A DNA stretch of 64,000 bases from Aplidium turbinatum. Its lineage: Eukaryota > Chordata > Ascidiacea > Aplousobranchia > Polyclinidae. The stretch lies in assembly GCA_918807975.1 (NCBI GenBank), contig OU964918.1, positions 46,422,477 through 46,486,476 of the forward strand, read 5' to 3'. A program made the position numbers and the translations under genes. Under the pieces are notes generated by a model. It did no database searches. It was not told the origin of the DNA and saw nothing but the letters and a program-made list of their open reading frames with translations. This document shows, piece after piece, positions 58,701 to 64,000 of this stretch (its first letter is position 1; each line of letters opens with the position of its first letter).

Positions 58701-61700
58701 AACCTGTGATTCAAAGCTCTTCCTCGAATATAATTAACAATTCTAACACACGAATCCATCACATTTTTCAGAGTAACGGGCAAAGTCTTTGACACAAGAG
58801 CTTGACGATGAAGAATACAATGAGTATTCATCACCTCTGGAATGTCATTTCGCATGAGAGTAACAAATCCGGACCGGTTTCCTAGCATAGCTGGAGCACC
58901 GTCTGTACAAATAGATCCGATAGCTTGCAGCGGAATGTCGTTAGTGTTAAAAAAGCTTTTAAGCAGATCGAAAACATCCCTTGCTGTTGTAGTTGTTTCG
59001 AGTGATTTACAAAAAAGGAAATGTTCCTCGACGGCATCCCCCTTTACATAACGAACAAAAACCAAAAGTTGGCTGCAATTACTGACATCTGTCGATTCAT
59101 CCAACTGAACTGAGATCTTGGCGGAAGAAGCTTTGATATCTGACACAACTTGATCAAGAATATCAGCGCCAATATCATCAATTCTACTCCGGATAACATT
59201 GTTTGACAGAGGAATCTGTTGTAGTTTTTTAGCGGCCTCCTCACCCAGGACAGCCTTCACCATTTCCAAAGCACAGGGCTTGACAAGAGTCTCCGCAATA
59301 ATGTGTGGCTTTTTCGTTTTTGCCACTTCGTATGCAACTTTGCACGATGCAAAAAGTAGAGGCTTGTCCACGGGAGCAAACCCTAACCTTGGAAGTGTTC
59401 CTTTGTTGTCATAGCGTGCCCTTTTAGCCTTCAAGGAATTAAGATCGTTGCCTGCTCTTTTGTTTCCACCGTGTTTAACTTGGAAATGTTGGCCAAGTTT
59501 TGATGGCTTCAGATTGCAATTGGAAAATACAGCATCGCAGAACATGCACTGTGGTCTGTCCATGCCATCCATGATTGTTTTAGTAAAACCATACTCGGTG
59601 TAATCTTCTTTCCATTTTCGAACTTTTTTAGTAGTCATGATGAAATTAGTTAGGCTGCTAGTGAAACACAGTTACTTAGGGATAAGCTACCATAAGGCTA
59701 TCCTAAAGGTTACAGCCATTAGTAATTAGTTAGTAAGAGTTGCACTAATGACCAATCCTTGGTTTGCTTGCACTACCTGCCCGCTGCCCTGCCAAAAGCT
59801 GGCCACAAAACACCATTTAGGCCTACTTACTACATGCCAATTGTAAAAACTATAGAAACAATGCCCATTATCAACAACAAACATTATCAACAACAAACAG
59901 TTGCTAGTCAGGCCAATATCAGTTCTGTTTTTAGCCTGTCTAGTAGCTAACACTTTCCTTTTCGTAAGTCAGTCTACAACTCAACAACGTGAAAAACTTC
60001 GTTCTCGTTTAAAACGCATTAAATTGCCAATAATGAGCGAACAATTGCCAACAATGAGCAAATTGCTGACACAATATTATCGCATTATCCCTCCAACAAT
60101 CACGTGACGATCGAACCACAGCCTTTTTGTTATCAATTACTTGTCAGGTGGTATTTTCTTGTTGTGCAGTGTGCTGTATGGGCCAACATAGAATGCTCTG
60201 AGAGATAATCACCACCTCCGTCGTCAAACAAAATCCATCTCTATATATGGAATAGCTCTTCTTGCTCGGTGGATTCTCGCACCCCCAGCAACAGCTTCTC
60301 GCACCCCCTGGGGGTGCGAGCACCCCCAATCGGGAAGCCCTGATGTAGACTATAAGGTTAATGAACGTGGCTGGCTTTCATTTAAGATCGAGATGAATTC
60401 TCATGGAATAAAATAGCTTGAGTGGCGTCACGTGGTGTTTACGCTCTTTCGTTTCTTTTCTAGTCCTCGCTCGTAGGCTATTACAATTTTTTATCAATTT
60501 CTTTCCCTCTTTTTTGTCATACTATATTACAATCTGATATTTGCTTTGTTTATTCCACCACACCCAATGTAGAAGTAATACTAAGATTTTGAAGTTTATA
60601 AATGCTTTGTGCCAATTGCTTGCGCTACGTCCAATGCCAATTTTTTTGCAAAGGTTCTTGATTTTTTTTCTTCAATGCACCCATCTGAAAATATACAAAG
60701 TTCAGTAGCCAACCTGGAAAAAAAGTTTTGCTTTTTGGAGGTGCAGTGTATTTTTAAAAGCAATTCATGCAATACAATCAGTTAAGTCGGCAAACAATGG
60801 TTATATGGACCCTAATAGTAAAGGATGCAAGTTTATTTTTGACTAAACGGAAGCTTAATATCTATGATCATTTTTTGGTGTCGATCTAATAGCCTATGTG
60901 TTGGCTAGTTTCAGAAATGGGCCTCAAAGGTGTTTATACAAGTAGCCTATCTCGTGAAAGGTTTAAGAACACAGAACACGTTCAAATTTGTAAGCTTTAA
61001 ATTGAAAAAATAATTTTATCCTTCTCACTTGCTTTTTCAGATTTTACAATATTGAAAAATATGGCATCAATAAATAATAGTAAAATCCAGGTAAGTTATC
61101 TTCAGTTAATTTTTATTTCGTTTTGAAAGATTCACAAATTAACTCACAGTAACACTGTGATATTAATTCACGACTTTAATAGGTCTTAAATGCCTAACAA
61201 ACTTCTGACGGGATAAATTTATTAAGTAACGCAAAACCAAGGAATCCAATAATGTGGAGAATAAGTTACATTCTATCTCTTTAATTCCGTGAAGAAAACT
61301 TGTACATTTCTTTTGCTTTCAGCCGCTTGCCTTGCCAATACACGTAGGCTACTTGCTGACTGACGACACATTACTTTTGATAAGCTGTGGTGGCAGTATT
61401 CTAAGCCTTTACATTGATAATTTAATTCTCCTCATGTCCACCATGTTCGTCATGACTTGAAAATCTCAGTAAAGCATCAAAATTACGTAACTGATCCATG
61501 GTAAAAGGCATCGCATTGGCTATAGTCAGTGGCGTACGCAAGGAGAGGGGGCATTGGGCCATGCCCCCTTCAAAGAATGTTAATTTTTAGCGTTGTTGTG
61601 ATTGTGTATTGCAAACATGTTATTGTGCAAGAGTGGTCTTGGATAACAGGGCCGTATTAACCGCTCCTCATAACCCCCGGAGAAGCACGGTTGTTTAGGG

Positions 61701-63102
61701 GCCCACTCATTTCAATTTGTTAATTTTTTTTGGCTATTTGAAATGAAAAAAAAAATGTTGTAAATAAATTTTGCTACAGAAGCTAAGCTCGATCTTATAG
61801 CTTAAATTACGCAAGGCCCTATTTCATCATCAGTCGTCATCTCCGCCTGCAGCAGATTGCGCATCAACATGGATTATTTGCTTCCAAGAGTGGCGATTTT
61901 GAGCCAACTCGCCCAGTGTCGCCAAGTTGAGTCCGGTCCGTGATTGGATGTTGTCTTGCCTCATAGCTAAAAGATCTTCTGTTTTCGTGTGGTCAAGTAG
62001 CCTTTTGTTGGTCATGCTTCTCATGATGTGATTTTGGAAGGTAGTGAGTTTTTTCACTGTTGATGATGTCCAATTTACGCATTCTAGACTGTACAGCACG
62101 ACTGGTAAAACGTAAGGTGTTGAAGATTTTTGATTTCAGTTTAATTGGGAGTCTATTGGATGTTAGAATCTTTTTGTTCTTTTCAAGTGCTGCCCAGCTT
62201 AAGCCAATTCGGTGTTGCACTGCAGTCATTCCATCGTTGGTTGCGGATAGCGACTGAGGCCCTATTTACCTCTTTCAAAACCCCAGTTGCTGGGACCACA
62301 TCTCTGTTTAGTGGCCCACCCTTATTCATATTTAGTTGGTGCAGCGATTTTAGGCATTTTAACATAAACAATGTTACTAGCCTATATCTTGCTATGAAAA
62401 CTCGACATTTTGCAGCTGAAGTTGCATCCATCGGTATTGTTGATCATCATTTTGGAATGACTATTTTTAAACTAACTGAATTGAAATCAGCAAAACCAGA
62501 AAATCTGTGATTTTTGTTGAATTTAAAGGAGAAATAATAGCCTACTGCGCTCTCGCTTTCTTAGAAAACGTGTTTCAAAGGTTGATGGCATAATAAGACT
62601 TGTCTAAAATTAAATGCTCATGAAACGACGAAGATGTTCAATAATAGCATCCAGAAGCGTTGAAAGGGATTATCCAGCGCATACTTTTGCATTCGAGGTG
62701 ATTTTTTTTTTTAATTCAAACACATTTTAGCATTTAAGTTTTTTGTAACTACCTTGTTTAAGTAGGCTGTTGTGTTTTCAACCCAGCGTCATATTTTTTT
62801 AAGACAAACACTGCGTCATTTTTTTGTCTAGTTTTTACTTTTTGCATTTCAAAAATGATGCAATTTCATCTTTTGGAGATGGCCTTTTTCACTGCCAAAT
62901 TATTCTCTGAAAACCTCCCTGTAAAATCTTTAAGTTATTTTAGTTAAAATTCAATAGATTTTTGTATTGTTATGTAGTCAAAGATGGAGTCCCAACAGAT
63001 CGTGGAGTCAGTCTGATGTTTTTAATCCGAATTTCGCAACCTAACGGTTTAAAAAATGTTTTAGATAGATTTACTAAAATGTATAGCCCGCCAGTGAATT
63101 TC
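37709..63102 (+). CDS. CACHD1/alpha2-delta-like VWA protein, 5' exons (gene continues right)
   Basis: This encodes an extracellular protein of the family that assists voltage-gated calcium channels. Exons: 37709-37852 (ATG, signal peptide MKAVTVVFLLIQC), 42232-42387, 43517-43719 (VWA_N region, SLKWQYFGSEQGVTTIFPG), 45913-46072 (RPWY, then VWA start VVIVIDKSKSM, whose D.S.S is the metal-binding MIDAS), about 46548-46643 (VAVLLLVDSW), 53182-53271 (GGSYYQLALDKAFDYF), 57236-57379 (IHFISDGSPDDSEST, then LVAYGVGNDG), 61041-61090 (FTILKNMASINN) and 62944-63102 (KDGVPTDRG, then LDRFTKMYSPP). The order and motifs follow vertebrate CACHD1. Splice phases agree at all joins except between 46072 and the 46548 exon, where one base is unaccounted for; that exon's start, or a missing micro-exon, is open. 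The acceptor of the last exon could also be 62978. Cache domains would lie right of the window. Introns are 0.9 to 6.5 kb and full of transposons. Confidence 0.85.
38570..41450 (-). mobile_element. Ty3/Gypsy-type retrotransposon fossil, broken
   Basis: On the minus strand lie Gag zinc-knuckle, protease-like and reverse-transcriptase regions, in the order usual for Ty3/Gypsy elements. No LTRs, RNase H-integrase part or envelope were recognised. The copy is incomplete, with several breaks and both ends missing. A hAT element (39060-40198) was inserted into it later, so the fossil is older than that insertion. It lies in the first intron of the CACHD1-like gene, in opposite orientation. Confidence 0.85.
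39060..40198 (-). mobile_element. Internally deleted hAT element inside the Gypsy fossil
   Basis: The ends are CAGTGCCAGATTAAC and GTTAATCTGGCGCTG. TACACCTG occurs on both sides (39052-39059 and 40199-40206). Minus-strand fragments (39780-39130) belong to a ZMYM1-like hAT transposase: AEYVPCYAHSLNLVGVCAA, ASTHRWSVL, LKKLSETRWSGRADA. N- and C-terminal parts are missing and the frames are broken. Confidence 0.88.
41460..42231. other. Intron of CACHD1-like gene without recognised element
   Basis: AT-rich intron sequence up to the acceptor TTTTTAAG before exon 42232. Nothing further is recognised. Confidence 0.4.
42714..43025 (+). repeat. SINE family A, full length
   Basis: It has a tRNA-like head with A box (GATAGCTCAGTTGGTTAGCG) and B box (GGTTCGACTC) and a longer-than-normal loop between them. 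The body is GTGTGCGCTTGAGCAACGC and CCCGGCAACAAGACTTC, and the 3' end is GATTCAAAACCAACCAACC. No poly-A; the tail is a short CCAA repeat. Confidence 0.8.
43921..44018 (-). repeat. SINE family A head fragment
   Basis: The inverse of the tRNA-like head and first body part (GCGTGACTTC inverse, CCCGAGAGTCGA, GTTGCTCAAGCGTACAC). Confidence 0.6.
44140..44333 (+). repeat. LINE 3' end with (AACTG)n tail
   Basis: It matches the inverse of 55545-55740 (GGTGGCAGCTGACTTTGGTG, CGCCAACAAAACAAAAATAA) and ends AACTGAACTGAACTGAAC. It is a strongly 5'-truncated LINE copy of the same family, without coding sequence. Confidence 0.7.
44530..44626. mobile_element. Palindromic MITE, copy 1
   Basis: ATCTGGTCCAGATCTGG-type units inverted around the centre, ending GGACCAGATAAAGTGG. 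Related to 45428-45533. Confidence 0.5.
44926..45231 (+). repeat. SINE family B, near full length
   Basis: It has a tRNA-Ser/Leu-like head (TGCGTAGCCGAGTGGTGAG, B box GGTTCGACACC), then CGGCTGTGTCTCGGAAAAGAC, a body with GCTGACACGAAGATT, and an AAAATAAAATAAATT tail. Fragments of the family occur at 36110 and 49035. Confidence 0.7.
45428..45533. mobile_element. Palindromic MITE, copy 2
   Basis: CAGACAACCACTTTATCTGG at the left is mirrored by CCAGATAAAGTGGCTGACTG at the right, with AGATCTGG units between. Confidence 0.6.
46659..47253. mobile_element. TTAA-flanked MITE with CCCTATC ends
   Basis: The ends are CCCTATCTG and inverse GATAGGG. TTAA is present at both sides (46655-46658 and 47254-47257), as for piggyBac-type insertion. 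It is non-coding. It starts 12 bases after the inferred donor of the CACHD1-like exon 46548-46643. A partial inverted copy forms nest layer 2 at 19440. Confidence 0.8.
47413..47811. mobile_element. hAT-type MITE with internal tRNA-like sequence
   Basis: The ends are GGGTAGCCACTTTAAC and GTTAAAGTGGCTACC. AAACTATA is repeated on both sides (47405-47412 and 47812-47819). The arms pair for about 100 bp (CCAACCAATCAGAA against its inverse). The loop at about 47558-47637 looks tRNA-like, with B box GGGTTCGATTCCC. It is nested in the piggyBac left end. Confidence 0.82.
47558..47637 (+). other. tRNA-like sequence in MITE loop
   Basis: GGTTGGCTTAAGGGTTAAGG resembles an A box, and GCGGGTTCGATTCCCACTAC a B box with T arm and 3' acceptor strand. 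The 5' acceptor strand does not pair with it, so a working tRNA is unlikely; no anticodon is assigned. Confidence 0.4.
48298..50017 (+). pseudogene. piggyBac transposase, interrupted
   Basis: The frame from ATG 48298 gives an acidic N-terminus, then the DDE_Tnp_1_7 core: LKKLKSFIAILLLSEYNQMS, MTKNEFEECKQFLHLSDN, VNESMVPYFGKHGAKQYI, KFGYKLWVLAKPLGYC. A SINE (49035-49203) interrupts after GKDFQLEEY. Coding resumes at about 49210 with SNYHVVMDNFFTSLGLLRYL, VYNQHMGGVDRLDQNL and SKKWWWPLFRFCIDMAVNNA. A frame change near 49870 moves to a cysteine-rich end (RHCTKPGCSGTS, CETCNVGLHPQCFKEYH) with stop at 50015-50017. The catalytic Asp of VMDNFF and of MGGVDRLD are kept. It is recent by look, but not able to encode one protein. 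Confidence 0.88.
49035..49203 (+). repeat. SINE family B inserted in the piggyBac transposase
   Basis: It starts within a B-box-like GTGCCGGTTCGACACCGC and continues GTAGCTGTGTCTTTGGCAGG, GGTGGACACGAAGATTGG and TCTGGATACGACAAAA-type end before the coding frame resumes. The exact duplication was not resolved. Confidence 0.75.
51600..51740 (+). repeat. SINE family A, 3'-truncated copy
   Basis: A diverged tRNA-like head (TTCGGTTGGTTAGCTCCTCA) with body as far as GTGCGCTTGAGCAACTCA. It is followed directly by a complete copy. Confidence 0.6.
51745..52055 (+). repeat. SINE family A, full length
   Basis: Head GATAGCTCAATTGGTTAGCG, B box GGTTCGACTC, body GGATGGAATAGTTCCCCGGC, end GAGGATAAAGATTCAATCAA with a TCAA repeat tail. 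Confidence 0.8.
52056..52755 (+). repeat. SINE family A split by a 497-bp insertion
   Basis: The body from CACCTAATGAATGGAATAG to GTGACCGGGCC (ending 52141) resumes at GTGACCGGGCC (52639-52649) and runs to the TCAATCAATT tail near 52750. The repeated 11 bases are a target duplication of the inserted piece 52142-52638. Confidence 0.75.
52142..52638 (+). mobile_element. Inserted element with tRNA-like head
   Basis: The flanking 11-bp direct repeat GTGACCGGGCC shows an insertion. Inside, at about 52228-52298, is a tRNA-like stretch: TTGGTTCAGTGGTTTCGTC (A-box-like) and CATCGGTTCGACGCCCATCG (B box with T arm). There are no terminal inverted repeats, so a retroposed SINE of a third family is the likeliest reading. 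Confidence 0.55.
53336..53602 (+). repeat. SINE family A, diverged
   Basis: Head GATAGCCCAATTGGTTAAAC, body GTGCTTGAGCAACGCATTC, end AAAATTCCTTCAATCAATCA. It is more diverged than 51745. Confidence 0.65.
53603..55540. other. Intron sequence without recognised feature
   Basis: Part of the 53271-57236 intron of the CACHD1-like gene. It contains small open frames on both strands but no domain, exon or element end that I can support. Confidence 0.35.
55545..56462 (-). pseudogene. LINE 3' part (end of reverse transcriptase, UTR and tail)
   Basis: On the minus strand, 56462-55872 encodes the C-terminal region found after the reverse transcriptase in CR1/L2-type LINEs: LAPLQVLQNKFIRSCLF, NVLRIDDIIKLEIAKFMYKY, GKKMLCFNGVKLWNQVPKE. 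Then follow a 3' UTR and the tail GAACTGAACTGAACTGA at about 55565-55545. The 5' part is absent (ordinary 5' truncation). It belongs to the same family as the + strand end at 44140-44333. Confidence 0.8.
56463..57235. other. Intron sequence upstream of exon 57236
   Basis: Mostly unassigned. A short palindromic G/C-richer block with GGTTCGGCCCATAT/ATATAGG units lies at about 57020-57095. Confidence 0.35.
57586..60342 (-). mobile_element. hAT element, looks complete
   Basis: The ends are CAGGGCTTCCCGATT and AATCGGGAAGCCCTG. ATGTAGAC lies directly on both sides (57578-57585 and 60343-60350). Subterminal CACCCC/GGGGTG blocks occur near both ends. It contains one uninterrupted 600-codon transposase. 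Length 2757 bp, in an intron of the CACHD1-like gene, opposite strand. Perfect ends, perfect duplication and an open frame suggest recent insertion. Confidence 0.93.
57836..59638 (-). CDS. hAT transposase, ZBED5/SCAN-type, intact frame
   Basis: The protein of 600 residues begins at ATG 59638. Domains: BED zinc finger with C31, C34, H51 and H56 (CMFCDAVFSN, GQHFQVKH); RNase H-like core with first Asp in ISVQLDESTDVS (about 190) and second acidic patch ICTDGAPAMLGNRSGF; the helical insertion region with HCILHRQALVSKTL and FHTDVRWLSRGKVLQRFFER; and C-terminal hATC dimerisation region, VPFATTWLCESGFSSLLYIK, ending in KYRNALDPENDLRIAL. It should bind the inverted ends and catalyse cut-and-paste transposition. 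No stop or frame change is seen. Domesticated ZBED proteins look similar, but the flanking inverted repeats and duplication show an element. Confidence 0.93.
   Translation of the reverse strand: MTTKKVRKWKEDYTEYGFTKTIMDGMDRPQCMFCDAVFSNCNLKPSKLGQHFQVKHGGNKRAGNDLNSLKAKRARYDNKGTLPRLGFAPVDKPLLFASCKVAYEVAKTKKPHIIAETLVKPCALEMVKAVLGEEAAKKLQQIPLSNNVIRSRIDDIGADILDQVVSDIKASSAKISVQLDESTDVSNCSQLLVFVRYVKGDAVEEHFLFCKSLETTTTARDVFDLLKSFFNTNDIPLQAIGSICTDGAPAMLGNRSGFVTLMRNDIPEVMNTHCILHRQALVSKTLPVTLKNVMDSCVRIVNYIRGRALNHRLFKAFCSDLDDGASVLLFHTDVRWLSRGKVLQRFFERRLEIEQFLQERKSALVHTFESPNFAPMLAYLADVFQHLNDLNRSIQGKNVNIVTACGLLRAFRQKLPLWSRRILQQNFANFSLLEKVILEHSNLDLEESVKAEISKHLESLRESFDGYFSPGDLEEPEAWIINPFAFKLEKMGDEDEDKEHLIDMQACQSTKLLYESSSLETFWCSVQTGYPTLAKKALQVLVPFATTWLCESGFSSLLYIKNKYRNALDPENDLRIALSHKVPRFEQIISKKRQEKAQRS
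60351..61040. other. Intron sequence without recognised feature
   Basis: Ends in a strong polypyrimidine tract and CAG acceptor (61021-61040) for exon 61041. Nothing else is recognised. Confidence 0.4.
61530..61600. repeat. CAGTGGCGTACGC terminus
   Basis: CAGTGGCGTACGCAAGGAG begins at about 61528 and is followed by G and C runs, like the other CAGTGGCGTA termini. The partner end was not identified. Confidence 0.3.
61830..62320 (-). pseudogene. LINE post-RT fragment, second family
   Basis: The minus strand gives IGLSWAALEKNKKILTSNRL, LKSKIFNTL, then in another frame LYSLECVNWTSSTVKKLTTF and QNHIMRSMTNKRLLDHTKTE. These match the region after the reverse transcriptase of endonuclease-type LINEs (IGLGWAAFEKN...YGLECVNWT...MTNKRL). 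At least two frame changes are present and the RT itself is missing. Confidence 0.7.
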
Positions 63103-64000
63103 GTAGGGAAAGGGGGAGGGGCGAGATGGTGTTCAGGAGCGCTCAGCACACGGTCCTGTAGGGTAGGCCTTCTTTTTTGTTATATATATTCAGAGTGCGA
63201 TAATTTTTGTTTAAAGTATCGTAATAAATTGCTTTCGATATTTAAACTTTCACAAAGAGGTTCGATTTATGCGTTATCTTAGTACATTGCCTGTCAACCG
63301 AACTATTTCAGTTTTTACTTATCCGTTTAGGCCTATACTATCATGCTTTTCATATCCACATCCACATATCCAATAATTCAATCCCAAACTACAGTGATAT
63401 TCGTAAAGAGCGTGAGAGTTTATGTTTCACCAACAAATAGCCTCGGCTACCTTAAACTTTGGTCAGACTATAAAGTATAACATTAGGCTACTTTTAATAA
63501 AAAAAATGTCAAGTTAGGCTATATGGAATTCTCTACTGCTCCAGTGACAAAATCCTGCGTACGCCACTGAACGTACCGTCAATACTTGTGGTTCATAAAA
63601 ACTATCGTCAATGCAAGCTGAGTATGGTAGGCTACTCTTACACAATATGACTTCTTGGTTATTATTGGCAAATGGGTGTTTTTTCAATTTGTTTTTGTTT
63701 CGATTAAAAAAAAATTCGAATGCCCTCTTGAGGAAATCTTGCGTACACCACTGGTTATAGTGTTTACATTACACATATTGCCATGAAGCTAATTGATATT
63801 GCTTTATGGCTATGAAACACCATACACAAAACGATGATTTAAACCGAAATATAAAAACAAAACTAACATTACCATGCAGAGAGGACGCTTTCGACCTCTC
63901 ACTGATCTCGTCCTGTTCCGTAACCAGTTGATTGATTTTTACAAATCCACTTCATCACGGAATTCACAAAGCAAAGACCCCGTCTGGTCGGCTCCATATA
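63103..64000. other. Right end: intron of the CACHD1-like gene
   Basis: After the donor at 63103 (or 63094) no further exon is recognised. Isolated GTACGCCACTG (about 63560) and GTACACCACTGG (about 63744) termini of the CAGTGGCGTA kind occur. Confidence 0.35.

Noticed and set aside
1-64000. CRISPR arrays, prokaryotic operons, rRNA genes
   Set aside because: None seen; spliced animal genes and eukaryotic transposons dominate.

Overview
The window is nuclear DNA of an invertebrate animal. Three spliced host genes have animal-type introns, and the rest is crowded with transposons and tRNA-derived SINEs. The gene set (GK5, a CACHD1/alpha2-delta-type gene, a THAP exon) and the LINE and SINE types would suit an invertebrate deuterostome such as a tunicate, but the sequence alone does not fix the species. 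The base composition is AT-rich, and a short motif TAGGCTA/TAGGCCTA recurs through introns and spacers.

Layout. (1) 689-5764, plus strand: the last three recognisable exons of a single-pass membrane protein with a long Ser/Thr-rich cytoplasmic tail; its 5' part lies left of the window, and a 2.3-kb TA-flanked element sits in one intron. (2) 5838-8490: a pair of inverted repeats enclosing a lone THAP-domain exon. (3) 8900-12476: MITEs, a SINE and unassigned DNA. (4) 12477-17927, minus strand: a complete five-exon GK5 (FGGY carbohydrate kinase) gene of about 521 codons, with all splice sites and phases consistent. (5) 18712-26981: a 389-bp hAT MITE, then a nest of transposons up to six deep in which most layers keep exact target-site duplications. 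(6) 27122-29577: a small element and a broken LINE. (7) 29842-34198: a 4.36-kb element with long inverted ends and TTAA flanks, carrying a degraded protein with a PIN/FEN-like nuclease region and a cysteine-rich CXC-like end; this is the best candidate for something poorly described. (8) 34320-37240: a minisatellite and further TA-flanked or G/C-rich repeats. (9) 37709 to beyond 63102, plus strand: the first nine recognisable coding exons of a CACHD1/alpha2-delta-like gene (signal peptide, VWA N-terminal region, VWA domain with MIDAS).

The introns of the CACHD1-like gene have taken in a broken Ty3/Gypsy-type fossil (itself split by a hAT insertion), LINE ends, many SINEs, a TTAA MITE, a piggyBac element with its own nested MITE and SINE, and a 2.76-kb hAT element whose 600-codon transposase is open and whose ends and 8-bp duplication are perfect. 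No prokaryotic features, CRISPR arrays or rRNA genes were seen. The host genes are not functionally linked in any obvious way. The main story is layered transposon insertion around otherwise conserved exons.
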